From assembly GCA_963924555.1 (NCBI GenBank), contig OZ004582.1, forward strand, positions 3,286,001 through 3,350,000: a stretch of 64,000 bases of DNA, written 5' to 3'. The DNA comes from Crambe crambe. Its lineage: Eukaryota; Porifera; Demospongiae; Poecilosclerida; Crambeidae. The position numbers were made by a program, and so were the translations under genes. Of this stretch, positions 10,984 to 22,249 are shown one piece after another. The notes below the pieces were generated by a model. The model worked only from the letters and a program-made list of their open reading frames with translations, did no database searches and was not told the DNA's origin. Positions within the stretch are counted from its first letter, which is position 1. Each line of letters starts with the position of its first letter.

Positions 10984-13900
10984 TCAAAAGACATGATACT
11001 TCAGGTTGATAAAGTTCTTGCTATATGTGGTGTCAAAAGATTTGTGCAATGATAATCTATGGTAGTCAACAAAATCTTGGTGGTGGCAAATCAAGAATTC
11101 ATTTTGAAGTTGCTCAACTTCGTAGGAATTAAAGTGCCTATTAAAAGTACTAGCAATATATGGTGTTAAGACAAAAAGACAATCACCGCATGTGGTGACA
11201 AGAATGTCCAAGATCTTGCCAAATATTGGGTCACCATTTGAGATTCCACAAATCAGAACGTTTCCCTTTGCATACTTTGTCCCACAAATTTCAGCATGGA
11301 AAACCCTGTAAATAATAATATAAAAGATATCTCCACACATAATGCATAGACATGTAACTAAGCTACCTGTGTAGTTCAGACTCAGAATTCAATTCTGGAG
11401 AATATTGTAGTAAAGCCAAAGAATACTCCAATTCATCAACAACAACACTATGAGCTATAAAACAAGATAAATAAGTCAGTGGTATACTAACAGCTAGCAA
11501 ATACTAACCTGGACCATAAGAATTATCCTTTCCTAAGTAGGTGATGCTGCATGTCATTTTGTAGCACATGTAGCGTTGATAGCGGGTAGCTACAGTTTTC
11601 TCCAAGTTGATAAAGTTACCAAGGGTCTGGGCAATTTTTTTGAAAAATTTATGTCTTGCCTCATAGCGCATGCACCAATGTCTCACTAAGGGACCACATC
11701 TGAAGTATAAGAATTAACAAGACTCTATTAGATAGCTACATAACAAGTCTAGACATTATGTAGCTACGTACATACCTTTTTATCCATGAAGGCATATGAA
11801 TAAGATAATGCATTTTAGGTGTTAATGGCCTTTCAGGATAGAGGTCAGTGAATACTACGAGGTAATCTTCAATGAGGGTCTGAAGGTAGTCGACTTTATC
11901 TTCTGTGATTACCGGAGCAAAGAGAAACTCCATTATTCTAAAGAGACACAAGAAATTCTCCCACTTTTCATCACTTTCAGGAACTAAATCTCCAATAATA
12001 AGTGGCAAGAATCGTCCCAAGCACCATGCCTGTGAAGCTGAAATAAAAATTGCCAGCCTTTATCATAAGCATGTTTGTTATGGTCCTCCCAAACAGACAA
12101 ACTAGCAAAAAATAATAGCTAATAAAAAAATGGAAAATGAGCAAGCTACTGAAACAAAATAATTAATAAAAACAAAATAAAAAACTACAACAAAAATACC
12201 AACATGCATGCTAGCTTTTCTGGTTTTCCTTACAATAATGAGTGTGCACCATTTGGAATTTCAGTCGGGTCCACTAGCTATATGCAATAGCTGATAACTC
12301 ACATGATTGCTTAACATTGTTTCTTGTTGTTGATGATAATGTGTCAAGGCTAATAGGTGTTGGTTTATTGGATGAGTCTGCTGGACCATAGTTAAACGAC
12401 TGTATTCTGCTGTTCAATGTATTAAGTGAAATTATTTTCTCCTCTATGACCAAGTAAGCCAAAAGCCACTTTAGATGTAATTGAAGGGTCCCTTCCAAAA
12501 TGTCGTGCATTATGTCTGGCACAATTCCATCCACTACATGAAAAAAATTGGAAGTATTTAAAACTGAATTGGACGTGACACCATATGTTGTTGCTATATG
12601 TTGATGTAGAGGACCATCAAGGCTGGAACAATGTTCATTATATATTTCACGAGTCCGCAACATGAATTCCTTTTCATGAAACTACATTATTATAACACAG
12701 TTTCTGATAAATACCTTACTATACTGTAAAGAAATTACCTCTGTCTGCATATCAGAATCTATAGCCATGCAAGATCTGCACTTTCGAAATGCTGATGTGA
12801 GTGACTTGTAACCTCCTATCAGGTTTGCAGCAGGATTGTCGGCTGATACAATTATTATAGTTCCCCGAAGATGGGATACTTGTCCATCAATAATGAATGG
12901 TACTCCAGAGGCCTATGCCGATAAATAGAAAGTAGCTAGTTTGTGTGAATACTAGAGTTCATTGTTCTTACACTTTCCAGAAGTTTAATATCCTTCATAA
13001 ATGGTTTCAAAATTTCATTTGCTGAATATTTTTGAACCAGTGTGTGCCGAACTACAGTAACAAGTTGGATAGTGTGAAGTGAAGACCGAAATTTTGGATC
13101 AATATTACACAGTGAGAAGTAGAAAATGCCTAAATAAATAGATAAATAAATAATAAATAAACAAATAAATAAATAAATAAATAATACTTTCTTACCAAGT
13201 TTATGAATAGATGCTTTTGATCCAAGGGGATTACAAACTTCCAATTCATCGTAGTACAATGCTATCTGCAGGGCACAAGGGTGATCCTTGAATAGGTCAT
13301 GATTCTTGTATTGTTCGCTGTCACAATAATCTCCCCATTTTCGATCCGAAAGTTGGTGGGAGTTAAATATCTACAATCATGGCAAAAGTTAATATTCAAC
13401 ATACAAAAGTGTATAGCTAATACCTGGTCACAGATATCATCACATTTTAATAGAGCTTGTAAGGAATGTAACAAAGGGACGTCATAGCAATAGTCATCTC
13501 TTCCTAACCGTCTTTTAACAGGTGGCTAAAATGGAAGCAATATTAATATTATTCATAGTCATGCAATAATTATTGTTCGCTCACCACATAATTACAGTGT
13601 TCTAGAAAAAATTTTTCTTGCTTATATTGGCTTTCCAAGCCTTCAAAGGGATTGGTAATACCAGACACTGTGAAGTGACTTAGCACTTCCGAAATTTCAT
13701 CGGCAGTCAGCTTATTAAGCCCTTCCAAACTATTTTTTACACTCATCCCCAAGTTTTCAACAGTTTGATCCAAAAATTGTCTGGTGTCTTGTAGAATAAT
13801 ATCCAATGTTGTTTGAGGAAGTTTTCTTCCATCCCTCATCTTCATAATGAATTGTGCAGCTGCCAAAGAAGGATGTTGCTGTTCTAAACATGACGGACTA

Positions 13901-14199
13901 GTAGAAGTAGGATCAGCTGTGAAGCTGTCTGAGCTTTCCATAGCCTCACTGGGCACTGCACTCCCGATCGTATCATTTGAGGAAGTGATCATACAACCAG
14001 GGTCACTAGGCTTCAAAACATGTTTGTGCTTACGATACACATGCTGCCTCAAACTTTCATAAGACTTTATAGTGGAAGGGCATCCTTCAATCCCACATCT
14101 GACTGGACCTTCAAAATGCGGGTGTGCTTCTCTAATATGGCGCATAATTTCAGCCAGAGTTTTCCTGGCGTACCTACTGCAGATATTACACTCATACAT
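10984..14199 (-). CDS. CACTA-type transposase with N-terminal C2H2 fingers, multi-exon
   Basis: The gene starts at ATG 14199. The first exon (to 13570) has two C2H2 fingers, YECNICSRYARK with a downstream HIREAH and CGIEGCPSTIKS with HVYRKHKH, likely for binding the element's ends. Later exons include YDVPLLHSLQALL (about 13490-13440), a helical block near 13240-12940, VDGIVPDIMHDILEGTL (about 12540-12490), FLPLIIGDLVPESDEKW and LTPKMHYLIHMPSWIKR (12020-11740), and CMRYEARHKFFKKIAQTLGN (about 11680-11620). The HDILEG, PKMHYLIH and MRYEARH blocks are typical of animal EnSpm/CACTA-like transposases as I recall them. Exons are separated by short AG-ended introns and the exons I followed are open. 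The last exon boundary (11340-10984) is uncertain. Confidence 0.75.
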
Positions 14200-14318
14200 G
14201 ATTAGCTAGCCCACCAAATGCGCGCTCTTTCCGTTGCGCATGGGCAATGAATGATCGAAGCAGCGGGATGTGCAGCAGCTGCTTGCCAGAGACCAGATGG
14301 TGGAGTGCTCTATTCATC
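14200..14318. promoter_or_regulatory. Probable bidirectional promoter of the CACTA-type element
   Basis: The transposase start (14199, minus) and the SAM gene start (14319, plus) are only about 120 bp apart and face away from each other. The spacer contains CpGs (ATGCGCGCTC, GTTGCGCATG). No TATA box stands out. Shared regulation is inferred from spacing. Confidence 0.5.
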
Positions 14319-16969
14319 ATGGCCTTTCTCGAAAAAGATGCTGATAAATTCGCAGAATGGCTAAGGGAGGAAGGTTTTAAAGAGGAAATTGTTAGTATTT
14401 TTCAAGGTAAGAGCAGCTTAGCTATAGAAATTAGATAGCTATAGCTGTATCATGTGTCTCTTCCAGACAATGGAGTTGATGGGGAGAGTTTTTTGCTCCT
14501 TACCGAAGCTGATCTTGCTGAAATGATTAAAGCAGTTGGTATAAGACGAAAATTGATAGTAAAACTAAATGCTCTGAAGAAAGTTGATAAAAAGACAATA
14601 GAGGTGAGCAAGGTCTTCTCTCTTTGGTCAGCCATGTTTAATAGTGAAGGTAATAATTACTACCCCATGCAATACTTAATATGTAGGTCAGTGAAGAATG
14701 TGCTATCAAGTATGACTTAGTCTCGAGTGATAGTGATCGTGGATGTTACTCACTGGAAGATGTAAGTTTATAAAAGATAGTGACCCTCCTCTTAAAAGAG
14801 GCATACCTGCTAGCCATTCATTCATATCCAAGAACAGGGATGTTTATTACTCAGCAAAAAAAATCTATAGATATAGCAAGGCTGATTATTAGCTATGATC
14901 TTTATGCAGCAGTCAGCTGAAGATGATGAGCTACATGATTCTGCTCTCAAGGAAGAATATCAGACAAGGATGAGGACAATGTCAAGGTAAATACTGCCTT
15001 TATATACAATGATAAATGAACACATTCCTTCCATTCATGTACGTAAACCAAGACTGAAATCATAAAAAAGGAAGTTGCTTTTACCCATTTGAAGAAAAAT
15101 GTGCTCTCAAAAAGGAAACAGGAACCACCTTTCTCTCATCCATTCGAGCTACCACGCAATTACCCTGCCTTTGTCATGAGTGAATTGGCTCATAATAGAT
15201 TATCAGGAAGAGCAAGGACAAAATTTATATCCAGTGTAGCATCTGCTATTTTTAAGGAAAAAAGTTGCCCTAAGGATGAGGAATACAGACATGTTGGATC
15301 ACAAATTGTCAATGAATATCCTTTCCTTAAGTCACTGTCAGGATCAGGTTATGTAAGTGAAAGATTATAATTATGTAAAGTTAGCAGATTTTGCTGGTGC
15401 ATTGGGTAATATTAAGCCTACCACAATTGTATCAACCCTCTTCCTGTGTATGTTATGTCCATATCTCTTAACTTCTTGCTTATTGCAGGGCTACTTAGTA
15501 GAAGCACTCAAAGATAAGATGAAATATTTGAGAAATTCTAAACCTCGTATAAAGTCTGAAAATAGTAATGAGATGTCCGAGCCACCAGCTAAGAAGATAA
15601 AGAAAGAGTTTACACAAATTCCACATATTCCTGCGGCACCACACATTCCAAAAGGAGAAGATGAGGCATCATATCTTAGGCACTTGAAAGTTCTTCAACA
15701 AGAAGAAAAAAAGATGTCCCCAAACAAGCAAGTGATTGCTGATCTCATGACTAGGACTTTCCCTTTTCGAAGGAAGGAGATACTGGAAGAGCCATCATCA
15801 ATGGACCAACTTCTGAAAAAATTTCCATCTCTAAAAAGAACTGAACAGGTAACTAATGATCTCAAGAGTATTATAAACCCATGGCCCATATATACATTTG
15901 TTTTGTTTCAGATTCTTGATGAGTTGAATCGTATTTTAGAGAAGGATGCTAAAACAGAGCTTCACGATATTTGGTTGAATACTATCCCAAAAATTTTTGA
16001 GGTTGCTCGTGATGAAACAAACTCTCATGTACAGTCCCTCCTTGAGGATTGCAAGAAAGATCTCTCTGAAGGTATGTAGTTAGCGACTTAGAGTGCATTC
16101 CCTAAAGTATACAAAAGTTGTTTTGATTCAGTTTGTCATGATATGCCTCAGTGCATTTTGTGTAGCATTAACATGTAGCTTAATGTATGTGTGTACAGCC
16201 ACATATTCATGTTCATGTATGTAAGTAATGTAACTCAAATTCTTTCTTTTCAGAGTCGAAATCTATCTTGGCTCTGCTGATAGTTATTTATCTCTTGCCA
16301 GACACTAGGACCAAAATTGATCCAAGCAGAGTCATTATATTCTTACCGGTAATTTGATATTATGTGTAATACTTTCATACTAGTGAGGGACTAAAAAAAT
16401 ATTGTACCCAAACCATTTGCAGTATACTAATGAATTCTGGTTGTTTACCTGATAGTTTGCTTGGTCTCTTTTTTTAATGAAAGGTCACTGTCCTCATTGA
16501 TAGCTTCCTGACCATGGTCAAGGAATTTTTTACCTGTTACACATACATAAGTACTCTTCACAACCCCCCTCCCCGAAAAAACACAAAATCAACCAAAAAA
16601 CAACAACAACAAAAATAAAAACAAAAACGGAATTAAGCTAGCTATAACTAATTGAACCTTCTCTTTTAGGAATTTGCTGACGTGTCCAAGGAGGCAGCTG
16701 ATGTTAACCCTCAGCCTGTATGTATGGTGAGGGGAACAGCAACTAAAGTAAAAGATGCCGTTCTCTCGATTGAAGGAACTGTTTTGTCAAAAATAAACCC
16801 AATTGACATTCCTATAGTATTATTTGCTGCTTATTATGTTTTCAACATTAAGTACAAGAATGGTACTGCAAATTTTTATTCTTTTTTAGAGGTGATTTTT
16901 ATAAATGCTACCCCTCCAAAACGTGCAAAACTTAACCATTTTATAAACATGATAGAACATGTTATTTGA
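14319..16969 (+). CDS. SAM-domain protein of the CACTA-type element
   Basis: ATG 14319 opens a SAM domain spread over two exons: FAEWLREEGFKEEIVSIFQ (14319 to about 14406), then DGESFLLLTEADLAEMIKA and GIRRKLIVKLNAL (about 14467-14603). Further GT-AG exons lie at about 14686-14760, 14912-14986 and 15048-15353 (LSGRARTKFISSVASAIF). Others are at about 15489-15848 (EALKDKMKYLRNSKPR with a basic PPAKKIKKE nuclear-signal-like stretch), 15912-16070, 16254-16349 and 16670-16969. SAM domains mediate protein-protein contacts. Fish proteins annotated as SAM-domain-containing protein 3-like have a similar build, and as I recall derive from EnSpm second genes. A role as transposition partner is inference. 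I see no internal stop across the joined exons. Confidence 0.75.
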
Positions 16970-16984
16970 TGTATTATTGTATTA

Positions 16985-17150
16985 TTATTATAGTATGTAA
17001 TTCATACAAAATTGCATGTAATGCATACCAATGAGGTGGTATGCTTATCATACCGATATCTGAAAGTATGTGCTTCATACTTATACAAGGAATGCTCAGT
17101 GTAACAGGACAAATCATACCTATTTCGGTATGAAATGCATACTTCCTTTT
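16985..17150. repeat. Right subterminal GTATG/CATAC cluster
   Basis: GTATG and CATAC words recur about ten times in 165 bp just inside the right terminus, mirroring the left end. Confidence 0.7.
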
Positions 17151-17158
17151 TTACAGTG

Positions 17159-17800
17159 TGGAATTGTAAGGAAACAGTTCCAAAGTTGCAAGCAGCTGAT
17201 TATAAAATGAAAAGAAGCACTGGACTCAGGAGTCAAACAAAGGAAAGAGTGAGTATAACATACCTTGTTGAACAAACAGCAGAAGACCTTGACCTTGTGT
17301 CTCAGAAGAGTGACTGTTACTTAATTTATATGATTCAGAGGTAGATAGAAGGATTGCACTTTAAAAGCAGCTGCGAAGCTAGCACGTGCGCGTGCAACGC
17401 GCGCGCATTGCATACTACGTAATACGCACGCACAGGCTTCAAAATGGCGGATGAAAAGTAGCTAGTCAGTGGTGGAGGAAGCAGATTTACATTGGTCAGG
17501 CAGGTGGAGACTATAACATTATAGTCACACAATATTATATAGCTATTCCATAAAAGTACAAAAATGACTAAAAGTTACCAAAAATATGCTGGCGATGCTC
17601 ACTGTTTCTCACAAATTCAGTGGCAGATTGAGTAAGGTCAATGTTATCCAATAATGCCTTATAAATATTCAGTAGCATGAGGTGATTAACTTAACAAAAT
17701 ATAGTGCTTCTTAAGCCAGGAACCAATAGTAGATTGTTTTTGAGCAGATAATCGCTTTGCCATGCTTCAGGGTCAGTGGATATTTGGGCCAATGCTATAT
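17159..17800. other. No gene recognised
   Basis: The stretch includes a CpG-rich patch (17385-17450) with CTTCAAAATGGCGGATGAAA, resembling the CTTCAAAATGGCGTCGAAAG seen at 3045. The open frame spanning the transposon end at 17135-17344 is not supported. Confidence 0.4.
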
Positions 17801-17863
17801 CAATAATCATGAAGGATGTGCCGAGCCACCGCAGGCGGCTCGGCACATCCTTCATGATTATTG
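17801..17863. repeat. Perfect 27-bp hairpin
   Basis: Bases 17801-17827 and 17837-17863 are exact inverted complements around a 9-base loop (ACCGCAGGC). The arms include GATGTGCCGAGCC. Complementarity stops abruptly at both outer edges. It could be a microRNA-like hairpin, a tiny foldback element or a palindromic insertion. Confidence 0.75.
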
Positions 17864-18169
17864 CTTCATATGATATTCTTATTAATACAAAAATCGAAAA
17901 TTGACGACCATTACCATGTGGCATCGACCCTTTACCTAAGAAAACAAAGGTACAAGGACGACGACGTCAGACTATTATTATGTTTAATGCTAAACTAGTT
18001 TATGGATCTGTGATACTTTACCTGAGTGATACTGGAAAGAATTGCTTTGCATCAAATGAGAAGGTAGCTAAGGTAGCCTCGTCCCCAGGCTACATTGATA
18101 AATTGGCCTTAGAGCATGCTCCTGAAAGAAATGTCTACTCCACCTTATAACTGCACCGGGATTACTAGC

Positions 18170-18560
18170 TACTGAGCGATCAGGATTGCACTCTGTAGTG
18201 ATTATACTCTGAATGGAGTGACAGTGATTAGAGTGCATTTCATTCTGGAGTGACTGATTGTATGTCTTTACTCTTCAAACTTCACTCATGCAGTTCAGAG
18301 ACGAACTCCTCAGGACTGTCTTCACTCTCCATTGCATGCAGAAACTATAGAGTGATTGCATGCATGTCCCTGAAGAGTGATGTATAATCATTCGGAAGTC
18401 ACTGTAGAGTGAAGAATATATGTATACATGTATTATTTGAAGACAAAGACAATGTCATGTGCATATAATCACCTCATGCAGTCAGATGGACTGGAGTGAT
18501 TAGTTGCTGTATAGTATGACGACTGTATGTCTTCACTGCCAGAGACTGGAGGATTATGTC
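18170..18560. repeat. GAGTGA-rich stretch
   Basis: GAGTGA, GAGTGC or TCACTC occur about fifteen times in 400 bp, in both orientations, without a fixed period. It may be a degenerate element end; no gene is seen. Confidence 0.4.
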
Positions 18561-21164
18561 TTCAGAGACTGCTGGAGTGATATAATTATGTGTGCATATA
18601 TAGAGCAGTCATGCATATAATTGCTGATATAGCTATTAGCTATGTCCATCTTCACCATAATTATATGTCCTGGTCTGGATCAGCAATTCTTCCACTGACT
18701 GCTTGGTCTGGTTGTGGAATTAACCAAGTAGCTATCAACTCTTGGCAGCTTTGTTATGCGCTTGCATCAATAATTGATAAGGAACATGTAGTGCCCCTCC
18801 TTGGCCTTACATCATAATTTATAGCATAATAATTATTAGCTACACTATAATAAATACATGCACTCTTCAAAGTTTCATTTCAGTTGAAGGCCAGGGGCAT
18901 AACTAGCTATATGCACAATACAACGATCTACAGAAATAATGACAAGATTATAGATACAATTTTTAACTATTCACAATGTCAGAGTTTTAGACAACCAAAT
19001 TCAGTAACAATTGTTAGTTTACCAAATTATAAAGTTCATCAATACTTGAGACATGTAAACTTCAGTCACCTGAAAGAGCAATGCTTATTTTTATAAAACA
19101 GTTGGAGCACTTTGGGATGAACCATGTCATTTTGTCCCTTGTATGGCTTTTTGTGCATGCATGCTTGAATGTCCTTTATTCAGAGTGTTCTTTATCAGAG
19201 GTTCTTATAATACCAGAATTTAGAACAGGTGCACATGATTATCACTATGTGCAATTTGAAAGCATACTATTGCCATTGTTGTCTGATAACCACTATAGCT
19301 ACATTATGCTTTCAAATACCTACGTACATGTGACTTGTGAGACTCCTTTAAGAGATGTAACCATTAGACAACTTCAATAACAGTCTTATGCATAAATCAC
19401 AAACTGGAGGATTATACATATAATCTGCATTGCACTTCTTTAATATGACTAGGGATCAGCACATTCAAGAATAATAGGTATTCATGCAGGGTCAAGGAAG
19501 TAATCTCATAAACCTCAAGTGCATAACTATGCATGCATGATCATAATCTTTAGGCATCTTATGCTACATTGTGGTAGAATAATGGGGCCAATTTTGGAGA
19601 ATACATAGAGATTGTAGAACGTTTGCAATATGAAGTACAGCTCATAAATCAGTAAATGATACAATAGTATACACCCAGTAACAGAATATTGGGTTTATTA
19701 AGTCCATGTCTATTAGATCATTAAATTTTGCATACATCATTAACTTATGGTGGTCAGTTTTATTCGCTCTCTGCTTTTTCTCAAGATTGTTATCCTACTT
19801 AGGAGGCTTTCTTATAGGCTCTCCTGCTGCTGATCATAAATCTGGAGCTTGTATACCCTCTGCTCTCACTGTTTATGTTTTTCTTAACTGTTAACTTGCT
19901 TACTTGTGACATTGTAGCTTCTGTTCTTGCTGCCTTTTAAGATGATCATTAAATCTTGAGCTTTGTACCCTCTGCTCCCGTTGCTTATGGCTTTTCTTGC
20001 TCCCATGCAGTACAATCATTAACTTGTATGCTCTTGCTGCTTTACTTTTAGCCTTGTACCCAGGCCCGCTTTTTTTGCGGGGTGGTGGAAAAGCGAAGGG
20101 CCTGGTATGCTCCAGTTGCATGTGCATACGCTCCATCCCCCCATTTAGGGGGGATTTGCTATACTTTCGGGCACGTCCGTTACACAAATTGTAATAAACA
20201 TTACATCATTGTAATTTTGAGAGATGAGCAGCTAGCTCTAGAATGTCTGCGCTAGATTCAACTCACCTCACTCCCAGAAGCGTTCTGTGCAAGCTGTTTA
20301 TGAAAGTTTGTGTCGCTACCAAATATATTGGTGGTGGTGGGGACTTGCTATATCCTCTACACACAAATGCTACTGTTGCTAAATGACAACACTGAAAGTG
20401 GTGGTCACAGATGAATGGTACACCATTATATTTTCCAGTACAGAATGAGGCAAAGAGAAACAGTGGAGATAGCAGAAAAACATATCGACAGGCTTGGGAA
20501 TACACTGTCACATCATGACCTGCAAGGACTGCTCTCCACAACTGGTCTTCTAAGCACTGTCTCACCTTTGTAACATCAGTGTGTGCAAAGCAACGACTAT
20601 GTAATGATTTTTTGCAACAGAACCCCATCAGCTACTTCAAAATCAGCAGAATAGCTAACTGCTTGAGACTATACAGACATGATACTTGGCATTTACTAAC
20701 TACACAACTATAGGTTAGGTATAGGGAGTGCATAAACAGTGGGACATGCATCTACTTACTAGTCTCACAGGCCAGCTGACTGCACAACTCTTTTTTTCTT
20801 CTTCACAGAACAGGAAAAAATAGCGTCTGGCACATCAGACTATTATAGTCTACAATGTCTGGAGATGCTGAACATAAAGTTAAAACAGAGTGGGCTACAT
20901 ATTAGATTTTATAACAAGGCCTGGATGAATCCTATAGTCTGGACTCTGGATCTAACCAGCAGTAGCTAATAGCCTTGAGGGCTGTCACCCTAACTTAGAG
21001 GACAAGTCAAAGGTGATAACTAACTCCATCTGAAATATTTAGATAGCTGTAGTGCAGCTGCAACCTTACAGACGTCATTGAGTTGCCTAGATACGCTAGT
21101 TGCATAGCGTGATGATGTAGCTATCTAAACATTACAGAGCTAGCTAGCTATGGGAATGATGTTG
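18561..21164. other. No supportable gene; repeat fragments
   Basis: Open frames at 18884-19380 and 20263-20628 (minus, Cys-rich) lack recognisable motifs and are not called. Bases 20055-20190 look like a fragment of the CCCAGGCCC MITE family nested at 7751. Bases 21048-21092 (GTGCAGCTGCAACCTTACAG then ACGTCATTGAGTTGCCTAG) recur at 26857-26900. Confidence 0.4.
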
Positions 21165-21200
21165 AATGGGGGGGGGGCTTCAGCCCCCCCCCCCCCCCCC
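21165..21200. repeat. Poly-G then poly-C tract
   Basis: A run of G followed by CTTCAG and a long run of C. It can fold into a hairpin, but its length may be unreliable in assembly. Confidence 0.6.
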
Positions 21201-21334
21201 ACTTAAAATTGATAGTACCTGCACACCTACACTATAATATGCAAATTCAACATCACAGATGCTGCATGTTAAGTACACCTACTATATAGCTATCACAGAA
21301 TGAGATGTGGTTAATTAAGTATTAGTAACACCTA

Positions 21335-21547
21335 CAGAGCCTCCAACCTGTAAACTTTGATTTCAGTATAAATTGTCTCATTTTCAGTATTTTTACCATG
21401 AATTTCAGTATTTTCAGAAATTTTTAAGTAACACCAATATAAAATGTGTGTAGTGAATTTGCCTAAATTTCAGTATTTTTTGAAAATCAGTATTCTTGGT
21501 CAAATTTCAGTAAAAATACTGATAAATCAGTATGGTTGGAGGCTCTG
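21335..21547. mobile_element. Short MITE, 213 bp
   Basis: The ends CAGAGCCTCCAACC and GGTTGGAGGCTCTG are perfect 14-bp inverted repeats, and CACCTA flanks both sides (21329-21334 and 21548-21553). The interior is rich in CAGTAT and CAGTATTTTT motifs in direct and inverted order. No coding capacity. Confidence 0.8.
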
Positions 21548-21729
21548 CACCTAGCTCAGCAGTTAGCTTGGCTCTGCTAGAAAGTATCTGCTATTAAGTC
21601 TTCCTGGACTCCACTATGGCACAGAGGAGAATTCACTCCTCAAATTGATACAGGTAACTAAACCTAAAGTTGAGGTTTATTTAAGTGCTTGTGGAAAATA
21701 AAGAGTTCTTAGAGCAGAAGGCATTTAAC

Positions 21730-22210
21730 ACAAATGTGGATCTTCTTGCAGAGCTACATACACACAAAGGTACTCAACACCACCCCATTGGAATTGTTCT
21801 AATTTCTTCCAATACAAGTTGTCGGCTATGTGGAGGAAATCTCCTAGTTCGTTCTGACTGACCTAGCAGTCTACAGACCACATCCAGCAAAACATTTCAG
21901 AAAATATTGCCAAAATTATCACAAGGGATGCTCGTTCACGCAACATTACTCCTATCACTCTCTTTCTGATGAAGATGGCACTGAAATTATCTATGATGTT
22001 AACTGGGATGATCTTCCTTATTTCTTGTCTACCAGTAAAACTGCTTTTACTATTGAGTTTCTAAAAAAATTGGAGGCTGAAATATTACTTGGTCAAATAT
22101 CTTATAAGCAGAAGAGCGACATTATATCACATTTTGCTGAGTCAGCACACAATCTCCATGGACTTTTGTTTTTGGAGCTACTGTTTCTATGTTATACAGG
22201 ATGGTAGCAG
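21730..22210 (+). pseudogene. Fragment of transposon protein with cysteine-cluster motif
   Basis: Across frames the plus strand reads SSNTSCRLCGGNLLVRSD (about 21808-21860), then VNWDDLPYFLSTSKTAFTIE and LLGQISYKQKSDI (about 22000-22130). The CxxCGxxLLxRxDRPS layout followed by DxxWxxLPYF and LxGQxSYxQxADI recalls cysteine-cluster (CxC-type) proteins linked to KDZ-class and related transposons. At least two frameshifts and stops interrupt it. The family assignment is from memory. Confidence 0.45.
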
Positions 22211-22249
22211 ACTAAGACTTAACAGTAGAAAGATCTAGTGAGTAGTTTT

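Larger units (their letters stand above)
10650..17158. mobile_element. EnSpm/CACTA-type DNA transposon, about 6.5 kb
   Basis: The left end starts CACTGTTAAAACGGCAGTAT and the right end, read inward, starts CACTGTAAAAAAGGAAGTAT. CACTG or CACTA termini are the hallmark of this superfamily. The flanks share only TG (10648-10649 and 17159-17160), so the target duplication is not secure. Clusters of GTATG/CATAC words lie just inside both ends. The interior carries a zinc-finger transposase gene (-) and a SAM-domain gene (+) that diverge from a spacer of about 120 bp. Confidence 0.8.

Noticed and set aside
18884..19380. Two overlapping plus-strand open frames
   Set aside because: No recognisable domain and no consistent splice sites.
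20263..20628. Cys-rich minus-strand open frame of 121 residues
   Set aside because: Cysteines are not spaced as a known finger, and no neighbouring exon supports it.
21165..21200. Poly-G/poly-C tract as a functional quadruplex or terminator
   Set aside because: Homopolymer length is unreliable and no adjacent gene would use it.
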